Of a stretch of 64,000 nucleotides of DNA, positions 50,466 to 61,913 are shown piece after piece; position 1 is the first letter of the stretch; every line of letters starts with the position of its first letter. The DNA is from Litoditis marina. Taxonomy: Eukaryota; Nematoda; Chromadorea; Rhabditida; Rhabditidae. Made by a program: the position numbers and the translations under genes. The notes under the pieces are model-generated. The model worked only from the letters and a program-made list of their open reading frames with translations. It was not told the DNA's origin and did not search any database. The stretch lies in contig OZ038435.1 in NCBI GenBank assembly GCA_964036275.1, positions 27,571,521-27,635,520 of the forward strand. Direction: 5' to 3'.

Positions 50466-51034
50466 ATGTTTGTTGTCTACTTCTTCCTGGCCCTGTTCGC
50501 CTTCTCTGCCGCCACTGTTCAGGTCGACTCCATCGATGAGATGGACGGTCGCATGCCACCAACTGACCTCTGCAACGACGTCCAGGGAAGAGGTATATTT
50601 ATCTTCATTCACACTTAAATTCCCACAGTATGAATAATAACCTCCAGTACGTTTTCATTACGTAAGTGTTATAAGAAAGTTTGAAGATGATTTTGATCCC
50701 CTACTACGGAAAGTGTCTCCATGATTATTTACAAGCGTGCATTGTGAAACAGTCCTTGCTAAGGTTCAATGTGTACTGTAGAAGTCTATGTAGGAAAGAT
50801 GTGAACTAGATGAGCTGCTTCCTGTGGCTGCCGGAACGTACAGCATAATCATAGACAAGTTTTTGGAGAGATGTTATATACACATGGTGTATATTATAAT
50901 CTTTTACAGCTGAAAAGTTTGAAAAATGTCCAATTTCAGACATCTGCAAGATCTTCGAGCCATTCTGTGGAAAAGCTGAATACCAGGAAATCACCGAAAA
51001 GAAGTGTCGCTGGACCTGTCGCCAGTGCCAATAG
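50466..51034 (+). CDS. Secreted single-domain ShKT peptide, copy 2
   Basis: Two exons, 50466-50592 and 50940-51034, intron phase 1, 73 residues. It is a tandem paralogue of 47821-48280. The signal peptide differs at a few residues (MFVVYFFLAL against MFAVYVFLAL) and residue 35 is Leu instead of Val. The rest of the secreted part, including all six Cys, is identical, and exon 2 is identical at the DNA level. The introns (347 and 238 bp) do not resemble each other. This suggests either a recent duplication with fast intron turnover or gene conversion of the 3' half. Confidence 0.88.
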
Positions 51035-51165
51035 TTCCCTTCTCCATATCTTCTCTGATGTTGTCCACGAATAGACTGGTCATCTATTTCGTGTACACTC
51101 GTGCGCAATCTCGCACGTTTGCCTCTGTTTTGCGTATTTTGTCACCGTGTACTCGATAAAAATGA
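51035..51165 (+). promoter_or_regulatory. 3' UTR with conserved hairpin (51100-51117)
   Basis: It is almost base-for-base the same as the 3' UTR of copy 1, including the CGTGCG/CGCACG stem and CAATCT loop, and then a GATAAA poly(A)-signal variant near 51155. The similarity stops shortly after this signal. Confidence 0.6.
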
Positions 51166-51770
51166 TGTATGTTCAATTGTTATTCTATCTACACATCAGA
51201 AAGCGTAATATATTGGCGTATTTGAGCTGTATTTTGCTAAGGACGCTCAGCAAAACTCAGAACTACTAAAATACACATAGAGAACAGAAAATCGACCCCT
51301 GCAATACTTGTGTTTGTTCCGGTCACTGTTACTTGAAGTATAGCGCGCATACCCCCCCCCCCCATTTGGTACCGAAAGGTTACAGTGTTCCGACTCTCTC
51401 CGAGTTTCAGCAGTTTCCAGTGTCAGTTAGTTTTCACTTGCCCAGTTTCACGTGAGTGAACAAAAACACTAGAATAGAAACAGCCGTTCAGCATTATGAA
51501 ATGTGTTTTGAAAACGTTGAGGTTTTTGTGATTTTTAGTTTCCTTACTACTTGTTGTAAAAATGATTCAACTTCGGAACACCGTTGCCAATAAAACGTGA
51601 AATCACAAGCACCAATAACGTACAAAATGAACTGACTGTATACTTCTGTGAACCAATCGAAAGATGAACAAATCTTCATTTCTAAGCAAACAACCGAACA
51701 TCGGTCACACAAATAATGCAATTTCGAGATCAGTACAAGAGTTTTGGACGAAACGAAGTTTATTGAGCAG
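51166..51770. other. Intergenic, no gene seen
   Basis: AT-rich sequence with a 13-base C run near 51352-51364. No supported exon or RNA gene. Confidence 0.5.
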
Positions 51771-51775
51771 TTCCT

Positions 51776-53406
51776 CTAAAAGGCGGTCAGAAATCCTTTC
51801 GGCTGAACGTTGGTTAGAGCATCTTTGCGCTCTGGAGAAACCCGTTGAAGATACCTGAAAACGAAACATACACTTTCGATATGGTAACCATGATGAAATA
51901 AAAAAAAATGTGTAGTCTTTGGGGCCCAAAAATTGCATGAAAGCCATTGGGAAAAGAACGTGCGGTCGAGAAGTACATTATTCGGGAAAATTGAAGTATC
52001 GCCCCCACTTTAGTTGGGTCCCCCCCCCGTAGCACTTCAACCCCCCACCCAAGCTAAAACCTGAAAATCTAGGAGAGGGGGGGGGTCAAAATTCAACGTC
52101 GACATTTACTATTTACCCCCCACTTGGGTCGGTGGGGGGTGGAACTTCTATGGAGGGAGGTCAAACTTCAACGAGTGGGGGGCTGAACTTCAATACCGGA
52201 AATGTTTACTTTTTACCCCCACCCTCAAACTTTTGTATTGCAGGTGATAAATTGAATTATCACCCCCCGGTGGGGGGGGGTCAAACTACAATTCCCCAAA
52301 CGCAGTACAAATTCAGAAAGGTGGGGGGTAAAAAGGCAATGTTCCCCATTATTCAAGTTTATTTTATCGCCTTTTTGTCCAATTATCATTCACTTCACAT
52401 CCTTCAGGCCTTCACCACCTTATGAAAATTACGGTCAAGGCTCCTGACCTGTTCACGTTCTTGTTCTTATTCATTGTGTAGGCGTAACGAGGAGGCTTGG
52501 CTGGCCCGAAACACACCTGAAATACAGGAATGATAGTTCATGAACTGTGAATGTTCAACCCGTTTATTTTCTTTTCTGTGTTACAAATGAAATAATCGGC
52601 CTAGCTATCGGTATTGAGCGTGATCAAAGTTGTGATGTGTTCTGATCTGCTAACACCCTAACACTGCATAATCTATTAATCTCCCAACTACGTCAAATCA
52701 ACTCTGATTAAACTACAAACACAGTAGAACAGAAGTGGATCGTTTTGGCCGGTTTTCCTAAATAGACACTATAGTTCTAGCCTTCTTATCTTTCGTCGTG
52801 GGCAGTTGCGAAAAAAGATTATGATCCGATTATTCGCGAACGCCTTTTGTGGACATCTTTGAAAGAACAGAAAGTAGACACACCGTTCTTTAACGAGACT
52901 GTAAGGTTTTAGACCCTAACACCGAACGTGAGCTACAATTGCATTTCATGGAATAGCGATATAGGCGAGGCGCCATCAAACCAAAGTGGATACCAGTAGC
53001 GATTGCATGAAAGGCGTTGCCTATCGCTAGGATCAGCGTTTCTGTGTGTGCTTGAACTACACAATGAATTCGTACGCTGCAATACCCCGTCTTTACCTAA
53101 TCCCATCCTACGACTCTCACTCCGCGTACTTTTGCTCAATTTTCTATCCCGGCGGACGGTAAGAGCAGACTATTAGCGTAGGTTTGAGTTGGATCTGACT
53201 GATTAGATGTTCCTAAACAGCAAAACTGCCCGTGCCGCGACGCGTCATTCTACGATTCCTCTATGTTCAGATTAGTCAAACTTGATTGAAATGCAAGGAA
53301 AACTAACCTTTTTGTGTGTCTTGTGATGGGAAGAGTGTGAGTTCGTCTTTGAGGTGTCACTGCGTTGTGGAGACTGCTGTGGAGAATGCTGCGTGGAAGT
53401 TGCCAT
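51776..53406 (-). CDS. Tentative small three-exon gene, function unknown
   Basis: Minus-strand exons 53406-53308 (ATG at 53406), 52516-52449 and 51854-51776 (TAG) join in frame to 81 residues. The N-terminus is Ser/Gln/His/Lys-rich and polar (MATSTQHSPQQSPQRSD), and a middle part reads KVCFGPAKPPRYAYTM. The acceptors are good (ATTTCAG, GTTTTCAG), and a TTTCCAG lies 12 bases before the ATG, fitting trans-splicing. The second donor, GTCAGG, is weak. If it is not used, exon 2 reads on to a nearby stop, or exon 3 could be used in another open frame ending ALFV. There is no signal peptide or known domain, so it could be a small nuclear or cytosolic protein. Confidence 0.4.
52001..52347. repeat. 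C/G-rich dispersed repeat, copy at 52 kb
   Basis: About 350 bp of alternating C and G runs with words such as TCAAACTTCAACGAGTGG and GGAAATGTTTACTTTTTACC. The reverse complement of the same sequence lies at 59142-59701. The sequence between exons 2 and 3 of the tentative minus-strand gene consists largely of it. Confidence 0.85.
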
Positions 53407-53419
53407 CGTGGATCAATTC

Positions 53420-56400
53420 TGGAAAGTTGATTGTTACTGAGTAACTGGGGGAGATCTTTATTTACATGCAAGTAAATGATTATATTCTAGAATAGAGAGG
53501 AACGAATGTTGGTTGGAGATTTCAAACTGATATCTGTGAAATACCGATGGACATAAACTATTTTATGACGCATGAAAAGGAAAATGTGGATAGTTGTGGT
53601 CAGATTTGGGCACAACACAGCATAATTTTACAAATATGCCTACCCTTCCTAGTGTAAAACTTCAAATAAAATGATTATCTTTTTCGGGGATACTCCACAG
53701 AGACACCAAATTGTCGCCCTCCTAGCACATGATCATATATGTTTTACTTTTTCGAACTGACTGTTGTCAACTTTCAAGCAAGATAAAAGAATTTATAAAT
53801 GAAAAGAGAATTCAAAAACCAACAAGTTTATACAAGAATCGTCGTTCTTTGAATATTCTTTGTCAGAAAATCGTATACTCAAAAACAGAGGATGGGCAAG
53901 AAGTAACGAGCAACTGTGAGATAACCAAGACGCGTTCACGTGACATAAATGACAGTTCTAAGTACTTATCTCGGAAAAAAAACTTATCGGACTAAAGTGT
54001 TATGAAAGTTAGAGCAAACAAAAGCCGGTCAGCTGTGTTTGAGAACTGCTATTTGGAATTGTGTACTCCAGAAATAAGATTACAACATTCCAAGTACTAT
54101 TTCAACGCATTGATTCTGGAACTATTTTCCAAAACGCTTAAAGAAACCGTTCCGCTATAATCTGAGTTTCACGAAAAATTCAAAAGGTCAAAAAAAATCT
54201 CTCAATGTCTTCCCACAGACCATGAAAAACTTTCTAATGAAAAGTTTGCAAAATTTGCATAACATCGAGCAATAAAAAAGAGCACATGAACATTTTCACT
54301 GTGACACAACTTGACTTGGTTCATTTACGTTTCGAGTTATCTTCAGTTTTCAGTTTTTAATTGTGTTGTCGTCTATGATAGAACGTTTTAAAAATATTTT
54401 TGTACTATTATAGACTATTTTGAGCATACCCTGTACGCAACTCCCCCATCGGTGTCATTACGTAAGCCGCTTTTTTGAGAAAACGAAGCGAGATAGAGAT
54501 ATAAAAGTATATATTTTTGATAATGGTTTTTCATTTGCCAAATGGTCAGATTGTTAACTCACAAGTCAAAATTAGAGCGGGACGGATTCTTTAATACGCT
54601 TAATAAACGGTTCTCACAAAAAAATAAAAATGATAGTTTACTACTAGATAGTTTGCAGATACTGTAAACCACATCACTATTGCAAAAAATATCATGGAAT
54701 AACTCGCAGGTTCCTCTGAAATAGTTCCCGTGAGTCACTACCAACTTCTGAGATGTGAGCCCAGGTAATGTTGATACCTTTATTCTAAAACAAGTTTTGG
54801 GTTCATACACTCAACGAAGAACTACGGTTTACTACAAATAAAAGTTGTGCCACTCAAAACAAGACCACGTGGATTCATCCGTTTTCAATAAATATTTCAT
54901 TCATCAATAATACTACAATTTGGGTTCGGATTTAACTCGGCAGAAGAATGAACACTACTATAAAATAGAAGAGATGTTTGACCAAGTGATTCATCGCTCT
55001 ACTGGAAAAGTAACAACACTAGATTAGTACTCAGACGGAAGGCCAAGATAACACACTGGACCATGGACCCGAGGCTAATCGGGTTCAGAAAGCAATGACT
55101 CCGATTGTGCTCATCAAATGTCTCCAGTGTGCAACGTGAGAAATCCATCAAAACTACAGAACGTGCGATCACACGATGACGGAATGCACCGTTGCTGACG
55201 TGTCTTTATTCGCGTGACCGTTCTGTTCACTTCTGGTAAGCTGTGACTGAAATACTGGTCGTAATGAAATTTGCTAATGGGGAGTAATGTTAATTTGGCT
55301 GACTCAGAGTTTCTCGATTACGAAAGTGTCGCGGAGTTTCAATTTAAAAGATTACTCACAGCAGCACTTGAAAACTCTTCTTTGTAAGTAAATAAAGTAC
55401 AGCAAAGGATAGGAAACGAAAAGATTTGCGTTGAAGATTCGCGTGCTCAGGAAGTATTATTCTCGTAATTGGCGTATAAATCAAAACTATTCGACATTCC
55501 CAGTGTCAGAACATGATAGAACGATCTGTCACGAAACGAAAAATGTGCGATTACGATATTATAAACTAATTTCATGCATTTCACGTGGATATGCGTGTCA
55601 CTAGAAGTATAGCGGTAGATGCCGATGACATACCACCTGGTAGTAGATACGAAGTAACAATGACTTTCGAAAGTACTGCGAAACTGGATTAGGTTGCGAA
55701 ACGGGACCTGATAAGAACGAGAACAGCGCCTCTGACGTGACAGGGCGGGGGCATGGTTTTCTCGACTATCAGTGGTTGTAAATTGTTCTTTTCCCCAATG
55801 TAAACATATGAACGCCTCGGCAGAAAAGACCAAAAAGTTAATGTGTCGTTGACATTGTTTTTTTGCCCTCTCGATTGCTATTGTTTTCGAAAATGATAGG
55901 GTGATCTATGAACCAACCAAAACACCAGAGGCCCTAAACATAATTTTCACGTTAACGTCAGCGCAAAACAAAACTTATGATCAGCGATTGAATCGTTAGA
56001 CATAGATCAATATTTGTGACTTTCGCGCTGATTGAGTTCATACTCTGAAACAATGTGAATAGTGGATTTTCAGGAAATGTATTGTTGTTTTCTGAAAAGC
56101 CGCAAATATACAGGATCTCTGAAACAAAGTGGCTAATTTGGTAGTTCCTACCCACATCATTGCACGGAAACTTGACTTTTTAGTTTACAAACTGTGAGCA
56201 GACCTGCAAATGTTCCCACAAATTCACTAGTGACGTCGTTTCAGAAAATGGGGATAGTGAACGAATGTATCCCATCAGTTATGGGGTCGGTTTGCGCAAA
56301 TGGGTCACTCAGAAAATTCACTCAAACTGTCTATATTGGCTTTCGCACTCGCAGTTCAAGAAGTCTATATGAGGAGGTCAAACTACAAGTCAGTTATGAT

Positions 56401-56900
56401 CATTCCATATAGCTTCACCAATAGTAGAGCCAGAAAGACGGCTAACATATAAATCAGCTCTCATCCCATACGAATTTCACAGAAATCTGGTCTAATCATC
56501 ACAGTGAGAAAAAGTAGTGGCAGCGGTAACACTCTGTCATTAGTATTTATAATGAAGCGACGCCCACGTTCCGGGGTAGTTATCAGGTGAGACTTTTCAT
56601 AGATCCACCTTATCGCATTACTGTTCGACAGCCTAGGGAAATATTTTCTATTTTGGGGTCACAAGAAGTTTGGTCAAAGTGATCTTCATTGATAGCAACT
56701 TATCTACTGTCACTGTAGTTCACTTTCGATTTACAAAACGGAGGGGGGGGGGGGGCTCCCCAACATCCTGCATAGGCAGGTGCAAGTTACTGCTAGAGGT
56801 AGTTGGAAATAATCGTGGAATTTCTGGTGTAGCCCCATTCGGCCAAGCAACATATGGGAATCACCCATTACTGGGAAGCGGTCTCACCGTGTTTTGCCAA
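53420..56900. other. Intergenic, no gene supported
   Basis: About 3.5 kb of mostly AT-rich DNA. ORFs of 65-128 codons occur on both strands (for example 55447-55833 minus, which has no ATG at its start), but none shows a domain, consistent codon bias or a linked splice model. A run of G lies near 56742-56755. Confidence 0.45.
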
Positions 56901-56924
56901 TGACGACCAAAAATTGTCACGACA

Positions 56925-57018
56925 TATAAAATGGAACCATGGTTATCGTTGCCGACGGAAAGACGGGAGGGTATAAAATGGAACCATGGTTATCGTTGCC
57001 GACGGAAAGACGGGAGGG
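56925..57018. repeat. Exact 47-bp tandem duplication
   Basis: Positions 56925-56971 and 56972-57018 are identical head-to-tail copies starting TATAAAATGG and ending GACGGGAGGG. They end about 48 bases before the tRNA-like unit. Confidence 0.95.
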
Positions 57019-57059
57019 TACGCACACATGTTTTTGTCTCCAAAGCTTTCCCTTTATGT

Positions 57060-57127
57060 GATCTAATAGCGCAGTGGTTCGCGCCCTGCTACGAATCTTT
57101 TGCTTGCAGGTTCGATTCCGTCGAGAG
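57060..57127 (+). tRNA. tRNA-like unit with A and B boxes (degenerate, possible SINE head)
   Basis: TAGCGCAGTGG at 57067-57077 fits the RNA polymerase III A box (TRGCNNAGYNGG). GGTTCGATTCC at 57109-57119 is a perfect B box, at tRNA-like spacing. A D-stem GCGC/GCGC pairs, but the acceptor, anticodon and T stems do not pair properly, so no working anticodon can be assigned. It is most likely a tRNA pseudogene or the tRNA-derived head of a short interspersed element. Confidence 0.45.
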
Positions 57128-57750
57128 ACAGAAATTTATAAAATTAGCACTCACTATAATTTCTAGCTATTCCAAAATTTGACTGATTTTAGCTAGCTTT
57201 TTTTCTTCTCCTATATATTCAATATACTCTCAGGATTAGTGAAGTAATTTTAGATGCATATTCTACATGCCCAATCGTGGCTAGCTGTCCAGTCGCGTAT
57301 TTGATCGAATCGAGTGTTTGCGAAAAGGGCCCGAGCACACTATATGGGCCTATTTATAGAAAACAACTCGTACTATATACGGCGCAGAAATGCCCCAATT
57401 ATCGGTCATCCCCCTTCACCTTCCTGGGATACAACTGCTCAAAGCCCCTTCTTTGAGATAGCTTTTGTTATCAATAACTGTGTTTGGCTGACGGTTTTCC
57501 AGAGAAGAATCTCTTCATTTCGAAATGATGCACATAAAACAAGAGTGACTCATAAGAACCGCAAAACCTGTATATTATTTTGCTCGAAAAATTGTTCAGT
57601 TAAAAAAGCTCTAACGTTTTCCCCTCCAAACTGATTTTTTTCAGATGTACAGAAAAAATATATGAATGGGACTATTATTGCTGCTTTGATGTATTAAAAC
57701 AAAACTTTACCCAGAAATAATGTGTACCATATCCTTTTGACGAGAAATTT
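57128..57750. other. Intergenic, nothing recognised
   Basis: AT-rich spacer with no supported exon; ORFs are short and unrelated to splice sites. Confidence 0.45.
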
Positions 57751-57769
57751 CGTTGTCTTATGACATGAC

Positions 57770-57895
57770 AGACCAATCTCGATTGCGAGAATGCTCTCTC
57801 GCTCGCTCTGCCTATTCTCGTTTCCCGCATAATCTCTGCGTCTCTAACCTGTCTGCGTATTTGTCTCTAACTCTGACAATATCTCTAGGTAGTTC
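57770..57895. promoter_or_regulatory. CT-rich promoter-like segment with CTGCGTCTCT
   Basis: A cluster of CTCTCGCTCGCTCTGCC, ATCTCTGCGTCTCT and GTCTGCGTATTTGTCTCT. The CTGCGTCTCT word is known to be enriched in Caenorhabditis promoters. It is about 0.9 kb upstream of the start of the next gene. Its role here is inferred from the motif only. Confidence 0.4.
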
Positions 57896-58139
57896 ATTCA
57901 TTGTGACTAATAAGCAGATGTTTAGGTTTTTGTTTACACGAAGCAAAACCTGACTAGCAGAAAGTTTTGAATCACATTTCCAAAATAGTTATGTGCAGTT
58001 AATCAAGATGTTATATCCGTAAAATTACTGTGTTTTATGTTTTCTGGCTGCTTCGAAATAATGAAAATGTTATAGAATGTATACAAACATCATCCAGTCA
58101 AGGTTAAGATGGCTTGACATTGCACAGTTTTCCACACCA

Positions 58140-58290
58140 CAATGACAAACCGCGGGCCGGCGGATTCTTTCTGCAAAACTGCACTACATGCGAATGGGCG
58201 GGGCCAAGAAACGCCTCGCGGCCGCAACGCGTACAGTTCGGGACACGCGCAACGCGACCGCTTCGCATGGTCCAGGTCAGGGACACAGTA
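58140..58290. promoter_or_regulatory. CpG/GC-rich island upstream of the AT-hook gene
   Basis: Unusually GC-rich for this region, with CGCGGGCCGGCGG, GCGGCCGCAACGCG and GGGCGGGG (GC box). It may be a core promoter or 5' exon of the gene starting at 58775. Confidence 0.35.
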
Positions 58291-58441
58291 AAATTCAAAA
58301 ATCTTATTCCTAAATTATTTAATTTAATTAGTTTTGTGCTATTGATTGATTTTTTTAGCCAACAGTGCATACTCCATAGTTCAAATTAACAATTCTCAGT
58401 CAGTTGAAAGGGTTGAAAACCCACATTTGGTTTTTGTTTGC

Positions 58442-58472
58442 TGACGTCATTTGCGTGCTCGCTATGACGTCA
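58442..58472. promoter_or_regulatory. Paired TGACGTCA (CRE/ATF-type) sites
   Basis: Two perfect palindromes, TGACGTCA, at 58442-58449 and 58465-58472, about 300 bp before the ATG at 58775. This octamer is the classic binding site of CREB/ATF bZIP factors. Two perfect copies 23 bp apart (about two helical turns) suggest a real regulatory element. Confidence 0.6.
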
Positions 58473-58774
58473 TTAGACATCATGTAAATTTGAATTTTTC
58501 ACGATTCTTGCCAATTAAAAACGTAATGAAATGGAACAAAAAGGAAGTTTTGAATACTCTGATATATCAATCATACCAGTCAAATAATTTATATCGATCG
58601 TATGTTGTTCCCTTGGTTCTATCGTGAATATAAAACGAATAGTATTATATTTCATTGTCTCCATAAGCATGATTACTTTTTGTCCCATGTTGGTACCATA
58701 AACGTAATGTTCAATGTTTTCCAGCACGTGTTTCGTCCGAGTGACTATATTTGATTGTTACTACTGGCTTATTC

Positions 58775-61700
58775 ATGAATGAAGAGCATGTTCCTAGTTC
58801 ATCGTTTGACGATGCAATTCTTGACCAGGTTAGCTATTTCAAATTTTGTGCCCTCTTCGAATGTTGATCTAATCAAATCCGGGTTTAGGGTTATGGTAGC
58901 CTAACCTTTTTGGTTCGGCTACCATACCTTGGTACGTAACCGGAAGGTAACCCGAAAAGATAAACCGGTTATCCTTCAATTTGACGGTTCAAAAACCCGG
59001 TTAGATATAGAATTGGCCCGCCGCAGGTAACCTGAATAAACGGTTACCACAAAATGTCAGGCTTCTTAAAAACGCGCTAAGTTGTATAATTGGCCTACAC
59101 AAGTATAATCTAAAACACCGCCGCTGGTCATACCAAGCATTGGGAACATTGACTTTTTACCCCCCACCTTTCTGAAATTGTATTGCGTTTGGGGAGTTGT
59201 AGTTTGACCATACCCTAAATGCTCAGCGTTTTGAGAAAAACCCCCCTGTTTTTGGTCCGAAGATTTGGGCAAACCCCCCCCCCCCCCTTCAAAAATTGTC
59301 TGATTTAGCGATTTTCTGAATTAAGGGGAAAATCCCCCTTATAATGGCTGAGGGGGAGGGCAGAACCCCTGTTTGAAAAAGTCACAACTCTGAGGCATTT
59401 AGGGTATGAGTTTGACCCCCCCCCCCACCGGGGGGTGATAATTCAATTTATCACTTGCAGGACAAAAGTTTGAGGGTGGGGGGTAAAAAGTAAACATTTC
59501 CGGTATTGAAGTTCAGCCCCCCACTTGTTGAAGTTTGACCCCCCACCCCCACCATTGAAGTTCTACCCCCCCGCCGACCCATGTGGGGTAAATAGTAAAT
59601 GTCGAAGATGATTTTTGACCCCCCCCCCCCTCTCCTACATTTTCAGGTTTTAGCTTGGGTGGTTGAAGTGCTACGGGGGGGACTCAACTAAAGTGAGGGG
59701 ACCTTATTTTCCATGACGCATTTGCAGGCTAGCAGTGTACTAAGTGAGTTTTTTCTACTCACCGGCTCCGCTAGTGCTCCGGTAGTAGAAGAACTTCCCG
59801 AATCAAGTACAAAAGGAACTAAGTCGGATTCTGAATATGAGGACACGAAGTCAAATACCCCCGAAGCGGACGACCACGAGTTCTCGGAACCGGAATACGT
59901 TCCTCCGGGACAAAGGACACGAAAGCGAAGGGTAATTTTATAGACTTTTGAAATGTATTATAATTTTGCAATATATATCATCAGAAAACCTGTTGGCCAA
60001 CTTATACCATTATAATTTAGTTTAGTCATGGTTATCTGTAGAGTGGTGAATTTGTTATTTTAAGTGTTTAAATTCAGTTTCGTAGTTTGCAGGCACCGAC
60101 TACATCCAAAATTGCTCAGATGATGAGTCAAGATCTTGTATCGAAGCGTGCAACTCCTCCGGTACGTATTTTTAAGTTCCGTGTCTATCATTGAATGAGT
60201 GTGGATCATCTCTCTATTTTTTCTAACAATTAGTAACAACTGAATGTGAATTTTAAAACGGGAGATTCGTGGGATGAAATTTAATTTCGTAGCCCACTCA
60301 ACTCACTGTCGGAGTGTTCAGCATAGGTCATAGACCAGGGTGACTGTTTGTGTTGGATATTCTAGTAAGTTCAATTCAGCGGATCAAGTATCAAAATTTA
60401 TATGATTTTTTATTACTGTACTCATTAAGCTTCAGCGTAGAGGTCGCGGCCGACCGCGTGTGTCGAATCAAGGATCAAGAGGAGGGAAATCAAAATCGAA
60501 GGCGGTTTCACGTGCCGAGTATCTGGCTGAATTGGCGAATAGTGTCAGTTTTATTCCGTTTTATATTTCTATAAATACAAAAACCTTCCCTTGTTTCTCC
60601 CACTTACTCTAATTCACGTTATTATTTATCAGTTCTTCCTTCAGCGCGCTCAACAAATGTATCTTTCTGCCGTCACAAAATGTTTGCCGTCTATCACCAA
60701 CCCTCCACCCCTTGTTCATCAGCGATGCTTCGTATGCAAGGTAAGTATTCTTTTATAGATAAAACTTTCACGTGGTGTAATAAAACGTGCAAATTTTATG
60801 TATAATAGTCGACAAAATGCCCGTTTTTATTGTGGTAAAAATCTGAACCATGCCCATTTCAAAAGAAGCAGGCAAGCAGGACAGGGTGCTATACATACCT
60901 CAAAAAATTTTGAAATTAGGCTCTATAAAAAATGAATTTCTTTTCAAGTAAAAAGAATAGAGATACTACACCTTAGGGACTTAGGGTGTGTTATAAAAAC
61001 ATAACTAAACCATAGACTTTACTAAAAACTCGACGAGCTTGGTTGGTCTGCAATCAACCCCTTTCAGGTTGATGACCTACCAGCTCTGAAGCGCTGTTCC
61101 GGCGGCTTCAAACTATTCACACAATTCATGAGTGATGAGTCGACGGTCAAGCTCTAGTTAGTTTTTCACAGTTCCGCCTTTCACATAATTACATAAGACC
61201 GACATAGTCGCATAGTTTTCAGCGTTTACGGACAACTCGTCCCCGCGTTGCGTGCGACAACTCGTCCTCAGCCCAAAAATGCTCAAATTAGCTTAAAACT
61301 TACCAACTGAAGTAGTGATTAGGTTATATGTTATACTACAGCCTGTGGAGAGCCTTAGAGATAGGAAATAATTAAAAATAGCAAAGATATATCATACTTC
61401 TGTAATTAACACAATTTTCACAAATTAATAGTTTTCTCTTGAATTTTAGACGACTAAATCATTGTTCGGTTGTTTTTATAGTTAATTTGTATTCATTAAT
61501 GAGCAGGAAACTTAACAAAATGCAATTTCAGTTTGAAACCTAGTTTTCAGCTAGTTTTGTGATAAAACATTGGGGACGAGTTGTCGCGGAATCAGTTTTC
61601 AGAGACTCAGAGCAATTATATATATTTTTTCGCGAACATCAGTTTACATTTTGCACATATGCTTTGCAACTTCTGCTGTGAGACATGATACGGTTTTCTA

Positions 61701-61857
61701 TGAATCGAGTTTTATCTTCTAGTGAGTGTTTTCTGTTTTGTGCGAGGGCACTGTGATTATCGAAACAATTTATTGAAAAATGAACCGTTGGTATTGTTTT
61801 AGACATTAACTGGCAGTGGGAAAATGGTAAAAGTATATTATCAAGCTCAGTAAGTGC

Positions 61858-61913
<56 letters not shown>

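Noticed and set aside
52933..53139. Minus-strand ORF of 68 codons (Ser/Arg-rich)
   Set aside because: It has no ATG at the stated start and lies within the first intron of the tentative minus-strand gene, with no splice sites linking it.
55447..55833. Minus-strand ORF of 128 codons
   Set aside because: It begins at TTG, has no domain or coding bias I can see, and no linked exons. A chance ORF is more likely.
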